Shown: piece after piece, positions 7,513-15,456 of the stretch | Numbering within the stretch: position 1 is the first letter of the stretch | Layout of the letters: every line of letters begins with the position of its first letter | NCBI GenBank assembly: GCA_029288035.1 | Contig: JARFPZ010000621.1 | Span: 1-35,176, forward strand | Origin: Desulfosarcina sp. | Lineage (GTDB): Bacteria > Desulfobacterota > Desulfobacteria > Desulfobacterales > JAFDCJ01 | Reading direction: 5' to 3' | Length of the DNA stretch: 35,176 bases | Program-made: the position numbers and the translations under genes | The notes under the pieces: model-generated | Told to the model about the DNA's origin: nothing | Database searches by the model: none | What the model saw: the letters and a program-made list of their open reading frames with translations, nothing else

Positions 7513-9537
7513 ATGCTTCGTAAGACCATTTACAGTATTCCGTTTTTTCGGCGAACCATCTCCAAGATACCGTTGCGGATTTCTTTGCCCTTGCTCTTCA
7601 CGGCTCCCGTCATTGGGGTGGTGATCGTTCTGTCTGCCATTGCTTTCTTAGCGGCACAATCCACCGTAAACGATTTAATGGAACAAAATATTGGCCAGAT
7701 CCAGGATCGTATCGAAGAGCGTCTTGACGACCTGTTGAAGGTTCCCGACCGGGTTCAGCAAATAAGTGCCAACCTGCTCAGGGAAGGCTGGCTCGATCTG
7801 CAAAATCTGCGTTCCTGGAGAAAAACACTGTTTGAACAGATACAGACATTCAGCGAGCTCAGCAGTATCACCTGGGGCGGTGCGGATGGCAGCAGTGTCG
7901 GAATTGCACGGGTTCCCGGAAAAAACGGATATCAATTTACCATAAAAGATAAGGAAACCGCCGACAAACGCTATGAATTCGTCTGTGATGTCAACGGAGA
8001 AATGGAGAAAGAGCCGGTCGCAAGCATTTTTTATGACCCCCGCGATCGTCCCTGGTATAAAGCTGCGATTAAAGCCGGTAAATCGACCTGGACGGACCCA
8101 TACACGCGGGCAGACAGGGACGGCCCCGGTATCGAGCTGGCTCTGGGATATGCAAAGCCAATTATAGATCGCCAGGGAAAAATGATTGGCGTCATGAATG
8201 CCGAATTGAGATTGGGCGACATTGCACTGTTTCTGGAGCAACTCAGTGTCGGTAGAACCGGCAAAGCTTTTTTAATCGACCACAGAGGCCGTTTGATTGC
8301 CACATCTTCCGGTGTCCTCTTAACGGATTCCGGCAATTATCCGGTCATCGCTTCTACTGCCGCCGACAAGCAAATCGCGGCAGCGGCCACACGTCTTGAA
8401 AATGAGTTTGAATCTTATGGGGCCATCGAAGGGCGGTATCAGCTGAAGCTGGATATCAACAAACAACCTTACCTGATGAGAATCTCACCGTCAGAGCACG
8501 AAACCGGACTAACCTGGATCATTGCAATCCTGGTGCCCGAAAGCGACTTTTTGGCAGATATTAAAACGGGGCGTTCCCAGAATATCAAAATCGGAGGCCT
8601 GGCAGTATTGATCACCTTACTGTTTGGTATCGTCATGGCCGTAATTTCGATTTGGCCCATGATGGATTTACTGGCATTTGTGGACCTAATTCAGAAGGGT
8701 AACTTCAAGCAGGAGTTGAAACTCGAATATTCCACCGAATTTGTCAAGCTCTCAAAACAAATGAACGCCATGGCTGCCGGCCTGAGAGACCGGATGCGGT
8801 TGCGAAACTCGCTGGTATTGGCCCAGGAAGTCCAGCAAAACCTCCTGCCTTCCGACATGCCTGAAATCAAAGGTTTGGACATTACCGGCCACGCGACATA
8901 TTGCGATGAAACCGGCGGGGACTATTTTGATTTTCTGAGGATCGCGGGGCAGCCGGATACCACCGCTGCAATCGCAGTCGGCGATGTGGTCGGACACGGA
9001 GTGGCTGCCGCCATGCTCATGGCAACCGCCCGAGGTATTCTCCGCAGTCGATGCCGCACACCAGGCACCCTGGCCGACTTGCTCACTCACTTGAATGCTC
9101 TTTTGGAGGAAGACACCGGGGACGATCGCTTTATGACCATGTTATTGATGACGGTGGACGCTAAACGTAAGGTGATGTGCTGGGCCACCGCCGGTCACGA
9201 TCCGCCCATTGTTTATGATCCGGCAACGGATCATTTCAGCGATATCAACGGCAACGGCATGTCTTTGGGCGTTGTAAAAGGGGTTGTTTACAGAGAGCAG
9301 CTCTTCACCGATGTACAGCCGGGCCAAGTTATGGTGGCCTTCACCGACGGGTTGTGGGAAGCCTTCAACAAGGATGGTGAAATGTTCGGAAAGGATCGAG
9401 TGCGCAATCTGGTCCGGCGATTTGCAAACCTTTCCGCAGCCGGGATAAGCGAACAAATTAATGCGGAACTTTTGCGCTTTCTGGGTGCGAAAAACCCTGA
9501 CGATGATCTGACTTACGTCATTGTAAAAGTAATGTGA
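7513..9537 (+). CDS. Membrane receptor phosphatase: dCache-HAMP-SpoIIE (PP2C)
   Basis: About 674 residues from the ATG at 7513, which has GGGAG 8 bases upstream; an in-frame TTG at 7492 lacks this and would only add seven residues. A transmembrane helix (about 28-50) is followed by a large periplasmic Cache domain with the typical FYDPRDRPWYKAAIKAGKSTWTDPY pattern, a second helix (about 355-382), a HAMP linker and a C-terminal SpoIIE/RsbU-type PP2C serine phosphatase. Metal-binding motifs GGDYFDF, GDVVGHG and DDDLTYV are intact. Such proteins bind a small molecule outside and dephosphorylate a STAS anti-anti-sigma protein inside. No STAS or RsbW gene is nearby, so the target is unknown. Confidence 0.85.
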   Translation: MLRKTIYSIPFFRRTISKIPLRISLPLLFTAPVIGVVIVLSAIAFLAAQSTVNDLMEQNIGQIQDRIEERLDDLLKVPDRVQQISANLLREGWLDLQNLRSWRKTLFEQIQTFSELSSITWGGADGSSVGIARVPGKNGYQFTIKDKETADKRYEFVCDVNGEMEKEPVASIFYDPRDRPWYKAAIKAGKSTWTDPYTRADRDGPGIELALGYAKPIIDRQGKMIGVMNAELRLGDIALFLEQLSVGRTGKAFLIDHRGRLIATSSGVLLTDSGNYPVIASTAADKQIAAAATRLENEFESYGAIEGRYQLKLDINKQPYLMRISPSEHETGLTWIIAILVPESDFLADIKTGRSQNIKIGGLAVLITLLFGIVMAVISIWPMMDLLAFVDLIQKGNFKQELKLEYSTEFVKLSKQMNAMAAGLRDRMRLRNSLVLAQEVQQNLLPSDMPEIKGLDITGHATYCDETGGDYFDFLRIAGQPDTTAAIAVGDVVGHGVAAAMLMATARGILRSRCRTPGTLADLLTHLNALLEEDTGDDRFMTMLLMTVDAKRKVMCWATAGHDPPIVYDPATDHFSDINGNGMSLGVVKGVVYREQLFTDVQPGQVMVAFTDGLWEAFNKDGEMFGKDRVRNLVRRFANLSAAGISEQINAELLRFLGAKNPDDDLTYVIVKVM

Positions 9538-9611
9538 CGGTAATCCTGACCCCGTCGTTTCGTTTACAATCGGGCATATTATTTGGACAAAAACGCTACA
9601 CCCGTATTCGA

Positions 9612-9770
9612 CCCAGATGCTGGCCGCTGGATGCTGGATTAACGAGGTATACTGTCAATTTTATAATTAAAAGAAAAGCGACACTTGGCGCAAGCGCCTG
9701 CGCTGAGCGAGTGACTCCTTTTTCCAGCAACTAGAATCCAGCATCAAGCATCCAGTAACCAGTATCCTGG
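9612..9770. repeat. Intergenic element with period-7 inverted ends (CCAGCAT unit)
   Basis: The right end (9735-9770) splits into heptamers CCAGCAT, CAAGCAT, CCAGTAA, CCAGTAT, CC. The left end (9612-9640) contains GCTGGAT repeated at the same 7-bp spacing in inverted orientation. Between them is AT-rich sequence and a perfect hairpin GGCGC-AA-GCGCC at 9687-9698. The element fills most of the space between the convergent SpoIIE phosphatase and sensor kinase genes; no gene was seen in 9538-9824. Confidence 0.6.
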
Positions 9771-9824
9771 CCCAGCCGATGCTTATCCCGGTACAACCAA
9801 AACCCCAAGGTTGCAAACATTCGG

Positions 9825-11249
9825 TTAAATTCGTCCAGGCTGACCTTGCGGCAGGATGATCGTAAACGTACTACCCTGGTCCGGCGCACTGGTAACGGTT
9901 ATATCGCCGTCGTGGGCGCGAGCAACTGCCCGGGCAAAACTGAGACCCAGCCCGGTGCCGGCCTGGGACCGGCTGGGATCGCAGCGATAAAAGCGTTCAA
10001 AAATGTGGACAAGGTCTTGTTTTGAAATTCCAATACCGGTGTCTTTTACAGAAATCAGTACCGACTGATTATCCGTAATGCGTAAGTCAACGCCAATAGA
10101 CCCATTGGAAGGTGTGTATTTGATAGCATTATCAAGCAGGTTTGCAATCATCCTTTGAATCAGGCGCATGTCGCCATAAATGATGATGTTTTCGGGTGCT
10201 CTGCAAATCAGTTTAAGGTCTTTATCTTCGGCCAGAGATTGGAACAAGTCGCAGGCATCGCAAACAAGGCCGGCAATGTCTATCTTTCGGCGTTCAAGCT
10301 GGCCGACGCCGGCTTCGGTCTTCGAAATCATCAGCATGGTGTTAATCATTTCCAATAGCCGGTCACATTCCTCGATGGTGCTGGCTGCCATACTTTCGTA
10401 GTCTGTTAGGGAGGATCGGGCTGTCAGGGAAATTTCGGCGATCCCGCGAATCCGGGTGATCGGACTTTTGAGGTCATGGGCAATATTGTCGCTCATCTCT
10501 TTGATGCCGGTCACTAGTTTCTGGATGCGGTCCAGCATCTGATTAAACGTGATCGCCAGTTGATCGATTTCATCGACGCCCTTTTTCACCGGAACTCGTT
10601 TTTCAAGACTGCCGTCTGATATTCTGCGTGCTGTTTGCGTTACCGTTTCCACTCCGACGAGTGCCCGTCTGGCCATGAACCAACCAACCACAACCGCCAT
10701 AAAAAACAAGATGGCCATGGTCGTGATAAATACCCTGCGAAAGATTTCGATGATGCGGGTATGGTTTTCCATGGATTGTCCCAGCTGCAACATCATTCCG
10801 GGTCCAATCATTGCGTAAAGAACGCGTATCTTGTGCTGCCGATCCGGGATATTGATGGTGTCGAAAAATGGTGTCCCATCCTTCAGCAAATGGTTGATGG
10901 CACGCTTATTTATGCCGATATCGCGCCAGTAAGACATATTGGAAGAAGAAAACACCTGGCCGGTTATATAAAGCAGGCGAAAAAAGATCTTTTTCTCTCC
11001 GGCAGCCTGGGATTCAAGAAAGGCCTGACGTTTGACGGCTTCGGTGCCCTGGGTCGACAGGATCGAAGAAAAAGTTCTAATCTCGCTTGAAAGACCCTGA
11101 TCGGTCTGTTGCCGTACGACGGAAGTGATCAACAGATAAAAGAAGAAAAATGCCAAGCAGGCGGAAAGCATAAATATTCCCGCATACCAGAGCGTCAGGC
11201 GGAATGCCAAGGTGTGACGCATGCTAAGCAGGTTATTCTTTAAGGACAT
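9825..11249 (-). CDS. Sensor histidine kinase, heavy-metal-sensor (CusS-like) architecture
   Basis: This 474-residue protein has two transmembrane helices (about 20-45 and 170-192) bracketing a periplasmic sensor of about 125 residues, then HAMP (VGVETVTQTARRISDGSLEKRVP), a HisKA domain with phosphoacceptor His258 in NIAHDLKSP, and a HATPase_c domain with NLLDNAIKYT, DTGIGI and GTGLGLS. The domain order and motifs fit the CusS/CopS family, but no metal-binding residues could be identified in the sensor region. The gene overlaps its response regulator by 17 bp, so translation is coupled. No metal efflux gene is present, so the ligand is open. Confidence 0.83.
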   Translation of the reverse strand: MSLKNNLLSMRHTLAFRLTLWYAGIFMLSACLAFFFFYLLITSVVRQQTDQGLSSEIRTFSSILSTQGTEAVKRQAFLESQAAGEKKIFFRLLYITGQVFSSSNMSYWRDIGINKRAINHLLKDGTPFFDTINIPDRQHKIRVLYAMIGPGMMLQLGQSMENHTRIIEIFRRVFITTMAILFFMAVVVGWFMARRALVGVETVTQTARRISDGSLEKRVPVKKGVDEIDQLAITFNQMLDRIQKLVTGIKEMSDNIAHDLKSPITRIRGIAEISLTARSSLTDYESMAASTIEECDRLLEMINTMLMISKTEAGVGQLERRKIDIAGLVCDACDLFQSLAEDKDLKLICRAPENIIIYGDMRLIQRMIANLLDNAIKYTPSNGSIGVDLRITDNQSVLISVKDTGIGISKQDLVHIFERFYRCDPSRSQAGTGLGLSFARAVARAHDGDITVTSAPDQGSTFTIILPQGQPGRI

Positions 11250-11907
11250 AGCCCACTCCGCGTACCGTGTGGATCAGCTTGTTGGAAAAACCTTTGTCGA
11301 TTTTTTCCCGTAACTTGTAAATCCGGGACTCTACCACATTGGTTTGTGGATCAAAATAATAATCCCAGACATGTTCCATGATCATGGTTTTAGAAACGAC
11401 CCGGCCGGCATTGCGCATTAGATATTCGAGCAGAGAAAATTCCAGCGGCTGCAGTCCAATAGTCTTACCGGCGCGCACGACCTCCCGTGTAATCAGATTG
11501 ATGGTGATGTCTGCCACCGTCAATTTGGTCGGCTCAGATACGTTACTACTGCGCCGAATCAAAGCCTGGACTCTGGCCAGCAGCTCGGAAAAGGCAAACG
11601 GCTTGGTGAGGTAATCATCACCACCGGTATGCAACCCTTTCACGCGATCGTCGACAGATCCCCTGGCGCTCAGAATAATCACCGGTGTCTCGATCTTCTC
11701 CCGCCGCATTTGATCGATAAGAGAAAGGCCGTCGAGCTTGGGAAGCATGAGGTCAATGATAGCGGCATCATAGGGTTCGGTTAAAGCCAGGTGCAATCCC
11801 ATTTCGCCGTCGGCGGCACGATCGATGGCAAAGCCTTCGGCTTTGAAGCCTTTGACGATGAAGGACGCAATTTTATTGTCATCTTCCACCAGCAATATTC
11901 TCATCAT
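11233..11907 (-). CDS. OmpR/CusR-type response regulator
   Basis: A 224-residue transcription factor. The receiver domain (about 2-115) has the acidic pair ED (8-9), phosphoacceptor Asp52 in IIDLMLP and the lysine in LTKPF. The C-terminal winged-helix domain has the typical TNVVESRIYKLREKI recognition segment and ends HTVRGVGYVLKE, as in CusR/CopR regulators. Two start codons are adjacent: AGGAG lies 3 bases before the first ATG (11907) and 6 before the second (11904), so the second may be used. It is the first gene of a two-gene operon with the sensor kinase and probably controls itself; its other targets are not evident. Confidence 0.87.
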   Translation of the reverse strand: MMRILLVEDDNKIASFIVKGFKAEGFAIDRAADGEMGLHLALTEPYDAAIIDLMLPKLDGLSLIDQMRREKIETPVIILSARGSVDDRVKGLHTGGDDYLTKPFAFSELLARVQALIRRSSNVSEPTKLTVADITINLITREVVRAGKTIGLQPLEFSLLEYLMRNAGRVVSKTMIMEHVWDYYFDPQTNVVESRIYKLREKIDKGFSNKLIHTVRGVGYVLKE

Positions 11908-12024
11908 ATTCTCCTAAACTGACGGTTCTAAGTTCAGCCCGCCCTGGTGCGACTAATAAGACCATATTACGTTTCGTGTCAGGTTTCCAAACATGAATCT
12001 AAATAATTGAGCAAAGTAAAGTCA

Positions 12025-12135
12025 GGTCTGGGCCAGGGGGTTCAAGGGTCAAAGGTTACAACTTTACTTCCACCTTCCGAATTCCGTTCGCTGCCCCACA
12101 CCCTTTGCCCCATGCCCTATGCCCTATGCCTTTCA
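12025..12135. repeat. Intergenic element with period-7 inverted ends (CCCTATG unit)
   Basis: The right end (about 12093-12135) splits into at least six heptamers: CCCCACA, CCCTTTG, CCCCATG, CCCTATG, CCCTATG, CCTTTCA. The reverse complement of the left end (12025-12059) gives CCTTTGA, CCCTTGA, ACCCCCT, GGCCCAG. The element ends on the prmA stop codon (12133-12135), as another does on the cydC stop. The core is only about 35 bp, the shortest of the set. It lies upstream of the response regulator gene and downstream of prmA. Confidence 0.55.
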
Positions 12136-13047
12136 CCTTCCTGCCATGGCCACCCACTCGTCTTGTGAACTGATTTCAAGAATTTCAAAGCCGATCTTTC
12201 TCATGGCAGCCACCACCTGCGTTTCATTCTTATCAGTGATTCCCGAGCATATAAAGATACCGCCAGCCTTCAAAACGCCATCGATCTCGTTTAGAAGGTC
12301 CATAATTACCCGACTGAGGATATTGGCGACAACCATATCATAGGTCTCTTTGATTCCTTCTGCAAGGTTAGCACAATTTACAAAAAATTGCTGTGTATCC
12401 ACCCTATTTCGTCTTAAATTCTCAACGGCAATATGCACCGCTGTTTCGTCATGGTCGATCCCGCAAATTTTACCGGCGCCTAACTTGGCGGCTGCGATCA
12501 TCAGTATGCCGGAGCCGGTACCGATATCTAAAAATAAATCGTCCGTTTCCAGATACTTTTCAATCAGGGAGATGCACATGGTCGTGGTCGGGTGCGTTCC
12601 GGTCCCGAAAGCCATGCCGGGATCCAGCTCGATGACCACCTCGTCGGACTCAGCCTGGTAATCCCGCCAGGTCGGCTTGACCACCATATTGCGGCCGATC
12701 TTTTGCGGCCAGAAATATGCTTTCCAGGCGTGAGCCCAGTCTTCTTCATCCAACGCTTTGTAACTTATCCTGTAGATCAGGCCGAGTTGCTCCTTGAATT
12801 GCAGCAGTTTTTTTTCAAGGATTTTGCATCGCTTCTCGAACCGATTATCGTTGGGGAAATACCCGCTCACCGCATGATGTGCGGGGCGGCCGATAACATC
12901 TTCCGGCCACCCTTCCTCAGGTTCGATGCGGGGATCATCTACAACAACTCCCTGCAGGCCGAAATCGTAAAACACGTCGGAGATCAGGTCGACGGCCAGA
13001 TCTTTTTCCGGATGGTCAAAGACAATTTTTGTTTCAATCCATTTCAT
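12133..13047 (-). CDS. prmA: Ribosomal protein L11 methyltransferase
   Basis: PrmA trimethylates ribosomal protein L11 using S-adenosylmethionine. The N-terminal substrate-recruiting domain begins MKWIETKI. The catalytic domain shows the PrmA hallmark DPGMAFGTGTHPTT, the SAM-binding loop LDIGTGSGIL, the acidic GIDHDE and the active-site VVANIL motif. Starting at the ATG at 13047 gives 304 residues, the usual length; an in-frame TTG at 13071 adds eight residues and is less likely. The gene starts 24 bp after the stop of the tautomerase fragment and probably shares its transcript and strong upstream ribosome binding region. Confidence 0.9.
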   Translation of the reverse strand: MKWIETKIVFDHPEKDLAVDLISDVFYDFGLQGVVVDDPRIEPEEGWPEDVIGRPAHHAVSGYFPNDNRFEKRCKILEKKLLQFKEQLGLIYRISYKALDEEDWAHAWKAYFWPQKIGRNMVVKPTWRDYQAESDEVVIELDPGMAFGTGTHPTTTMCISLIEKYLETDDLFLDIGTGSGILMIAAAKLGAGKICGIDHDETAVHIAVENLRRNRVDTQQFFVNCANLAEGIKETYDMVVANILSRVIMDLLNEIDGVLKAGGIFICSGITDKNETQVVAAMRKIGFEILEISSQDEWVAMAGR

Positions 13048-13071
13048 AACTCCACTTCCACATCCCCTCAA

Positions 13072-13209
13072 TTACTGCCTATAAATCTTTTGAAACCTGT
13101 CAGCTTTTGGAAACCCGACCCCGACAATCGCTTCGTGTATGCCACCGGCGATCAGCTTCTGACCTTTTATCGACCAGGCCTTGGATAGGCTTAAAGTGAC
13201 TAGGGGCAT
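13072..13209 (-). CDS. 45-residue N-terminal fragment of a tautomerase-family protein
   Basis: A short reading frame with an excellent ribosome binding site (GGAGGAG, 4 bases before ATG). The peptide begins MPLVTLSLSKAWS and continues IHEAIVGVGFPKADRFQKI. Pro2 directly after the initiator is the catalytic base in the 4-oxalocrotonate tautomerase superfamily, and the pattern MPLV.I.L...S, VHEAL and VP.DDRFQ is that of tautomerases of about 125 residues. Here translation stops at TAA after 45 codons and prmA begins almost at once, so the C-terminal half is missing. It may be a decayed gene whose translation start has been kept because it drives prmA, or a real short tautomerase of 4-OT size. 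It was found by reading the minus strand upstream of prmA. Confidence 0.6.
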   Translation of the reverse strand: MPLVTLSLSKAWSIKGQKLIAGGIHEAIVGVGFPKADRFQKIYRQ

Positions 13210-13233
13210 AATACTCCTCCTGCATTAGTTTGA

Positions 13234-13278
13234 CTCAATTCATAAGCCGCCGGTTATGCCGGTAGCTGATGAATTGAG
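13234..13278 (-). promoter_or_regulatory. 45-bp inverted repeat just upstream of the tautomerase fragment/prmA
   Basis: CTCAATTCAT (13234-13243) and ATGAATTGAG (13269-13278) pair perfectly; the inner part adds AGC/GCT and two CCGG blocks around TTATG. On the minus strand it ends about 14 bases before the GGAGGAG ribosome binding site. It could be an operator, an attenuator hairpin or a 5'-UTR stabiliser. The remaining sequence 13279-13409 shows no gene. Confidence 0.5.
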
Positions 13279-13409
13279 ATCGACATTTTACATCATTCCT
13301 ATCTCTTGTCAAGATCACCGCCGGGCAGAGCTAAAGCAAGGTCAAAGTAGATTCTAAAGGCAGTTTCATTACTGTCGATCTGTGCCATACATTCTCACAA
13401 AAAGATTAA

Positions 13410-13492
13410 AATCAGCGGTCACCAGCAGAGGTGGCACCGGCTCTTTCCAGAGGCCTTCCTCATACCCTCAGCTCTGTTAGGGATCGCTGATT
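13410..13492 (-). repeat. 83-bp palindromic repeat, copy 2 (inverted relative to copy 1)
   Basis: This copy matches the reverse complement of 7071-7152: the first 25 bases AATCAGCGGTCACCAGCA + GAGGTGG are identical, and the inner CCGG...CC region is similar. The right end is degenerate (GGATCGCTGATT instead of GTGACCGCTGATT), so its termini pair less well. It lies in the intergenic region before the tandem binding-protein operon. Confidence 0.72.
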
Positions 13493-13522
13493 GGGCAAGT
13501 GAATCTCAAATACTTAAAATAA

Positions 13523-13553
13523 TTGTACAAAAAAGATTTAATAATGTTAGAAT
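13523..13553 (+). promoter_or_regulatory. Possible promoter of the tandem binding-protein/two-component operon
   Basis: TTGTAC (13523-13528) and TAGAAT (13548-13553) are acceptable sigma-70 -35 and -10 hexamers, but the 19-base spacer is longer than optimal. The site lies about 110 bp before the first ATG of the operon and just after the palindromic repeat. No other good candidate was seen in 13493-13665. Confidence 0.25.
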
Positions 13554-13665
13554 GTTGGTGTATTGTTTCGAAGCGGATATCCTTTATTGAAGAATCTAAA
13601 ATGGAAGATCTGAAAGTCGCCTAATGCTTAACTCGCTTTAACGCAATGATTAAGAGGAGGGCATC

Positions 13666-15447
13666 ATGGAGCCGATCAAAGTCACTAAATGGAAAAGCTT
13701 TCGCCTGAGGGACCTTTGGGGCTTTATTCTCTGCCTTTCAATGGTTTTGTCTCCGACCTTTGAAACTCAGGCCGCCAACAAGAAAAAAGTAGCCCTTGTC
13801 ATGAAGGCGCTTACCAACCCCTTTTTCTCGACAATGGAATCGGGCGCCAAGAAATATGCACAACAAGAGAACATTCCCCTGGAGGTCTTTGGTACTGAAC
13901 GCGAAACCGATGTCGAGCGTCAGATCGGAATTGTCGAAAACCTCATCTCCCGAGGTTTCGGCGCCATTGTAATCGCCCCCGTTGATTCCAAGAAACTGGT
14001 TCCTATCTGCGCGAAGGCCTTGGAAAAGAATATCGCAGTGGTCAACATCGACAATCCGCTTCATAAGGAGACCATGGCGCAACAAAGCCTATCCATTCCC
14101 TTTGTTGGGTCCGACAACCACACCGGAGCCAAATTGGTGGGCGCCTATATTAAGAAAAAATTAAATGGACGCGGGCGCGTCATCATTATCGAGGGTATTC
14201 GGGGAGTGGAAAACGCTGATCAACGGAAGGCCGGCTTTATTGAAGCTGTTACCAGAGATAGCGAGATCAGCGTGGTTGCCACCGGAAGCGCCAATTGGCA
14301 TACCGACGAGGCCCTTTCCTTAACTGTAGATTTACTTCGCCTCCACGGCCTGGTGGATGCAATCTTATGTGCCAATGATAAAATGGCGATAGGGGTCTTG
14401 CAGGCATTGGATCTCATGGATCTCACGGGCAAGGTCCTGATCGGCGCCTACGACAATATAGAAGAAGTACGTAACGAAATGCGCAATGGCCGTATTCATG
14501 CTACTGTAGAGCAACATCCCGAGCTCATGGGTCAATACGGTGTTCAGCTGGCTTGGCAGGCATTGAACGGGAATAAAATTCCGAAGTTCACATCCACCTC
14601 CCTGGATTTGCTTACCCATGAGACTTTCGGCAAGAAGATCGCGCTTTTCATTTCCCATCTTGAAAATCCCTTTTTTAAGTCATTATATCAGAGCACCCAA
14701 GCGGCCGCCGATCTTTTCGGTATGGATTTAGTTGTATCTGATGCTCAAAACGGCGATGCCCGGCAATTAAGCGCCATGATGAACACGGTCCAGGCGGGAG
14801 TGTCCGTTTTAGTCGTTAATCCGGCCAACTCCCACACCATTGTACCGGGTATCGAGCTCGCCAACGAAAAGAAAATTCCGGTAATTACCGTCGATCGCAA
14901 ATGCGCAGGGGGTGAAATTGTCTGCCACATCGAGTCCGACAATATTAAAGGGGGCAAGATGGCCGGCGAGGCCCTGGTGCGTTATCTCGGCGGCCAGGGA
15001 CGGATAATTGAAATAGAAGGTATTCCAGGCACCTCGGCCGCCCAGGAAAGAGGGATGGGCTTTAATCAGGTGATATGGGAACATTCCCAAATGAAGGTGG
15101 TGGCACGCGAAACCGCTCATTTTGACAGAAAAAGGGCCCGCGAAACCATGTTGCGGCTTTTACAGACAGGTGTCGATTTCGATGCCGTCTTTGCGCACAA
15201 CGATAATATGATACTCGGCGCCTTGGAGGCGATGGAATCCGTCAGATATACCCTCCCCCGAATATTGATCGGTTTTGATGCCATTCGGGAGGCGGTTCGT
15301 GCCGTTGAGCAAGGTAAATTAACCGCAACCATCGCCCAACGCCCGGAACGCATGGGGCGCTTAGCGATTCAGAGCGCTGCTCGAATCCTGAGGGGTGAGC
15401 AACTACCTTCTGAGATCCCAGTTGAATTGGAGCTGATTGAAAAATAG
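13666..15447 (+). CDS. Periplasmic tandem double sugar-binding protein (two RbsB-like domains fused)
   Basis: This 593-residue protein has a signal peptide (cleavage probably after TQA, residue 36) and two complete Peripla_BP_4/RbsB-type domains in one chain (about 41-318 and 323-590). Each copy shows the ribose-binding landmarks: NPFF (51-54; 334-337), central Arg187/Arg462, Asn237/Asn512 before Asp, Asp263/Asp538 and Gln283/Gln558. The second keeps the Asp-Arg pair (410-411); the first has Asp-Asn (129-130), so the two pockets should differ in ligand. The usual family protein is about 300 residues with one domain. AGGAGGG precedes the ATG. It is followed 9 bp later by a membrane kinase and no permease, which points to sensing rather than transport. 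Confidence 0.85.
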   Translation: MEPIKVTKWKSFRLRDLWGFILCLSMVLSPTFETQAANKKKVALVMKALTNPFFSTMESGAKKYAQQENIPLEVFGTERETDVERQIGIVENLISRGFGAIVIAPVDSKKLVPICAKALEKNIAVVNIDNPLHKETMAQQSLSIPFVGSDNHTGAKLVGAYIKKKLNGRGRVIIIEGIRGVENADQRKAGFIEAVTRDSEISVVATGSANWHTDEALSLTVDLLRLHGLVDAILCANDKMAIGVLQALDLMDLTGKVLIGAYDNIEEVRNEMRNGRIHATVEQHPELMGQYGVQLAWQALNGNKIPKFTSTSLDLLTHETFGKKIALFISHLENPFFKSLYQSTQAAADLFGMDLVVSDAQNGDARQLSAMMNTVQAGVSVLVVNPANSHTIVPGIELANEKKIPVITVDRKCAGGEIVCHIESDNIKGGKMAGEALVRYLGGQGRIIEIEGIPGTSAAQERGMGFNQVIWEHSQMKVVARETAHFDRKRARETMLRLLQTGVDFDAVFAHNDNMILGALEAMESVRYTLPRILIGFDAIREAVRAVEQGKLTATIAQRPERMGRLAIQSAARILRGEQLPSEIPVELELIEK

Positions 15448-15456
15448 GAGGTTCCC

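Noticed and set aside
10635-11090. 151-codon plus-strand frame
   Set aside because: It is antisense to the membrane and sensor region of the CusS-like kinase; no family features.
12592-13188. 198-codon plus-strand frame
   Set aside because: It is antisense to prmA and the tautomerase fragment, whose motifs are clear on the minus strand.
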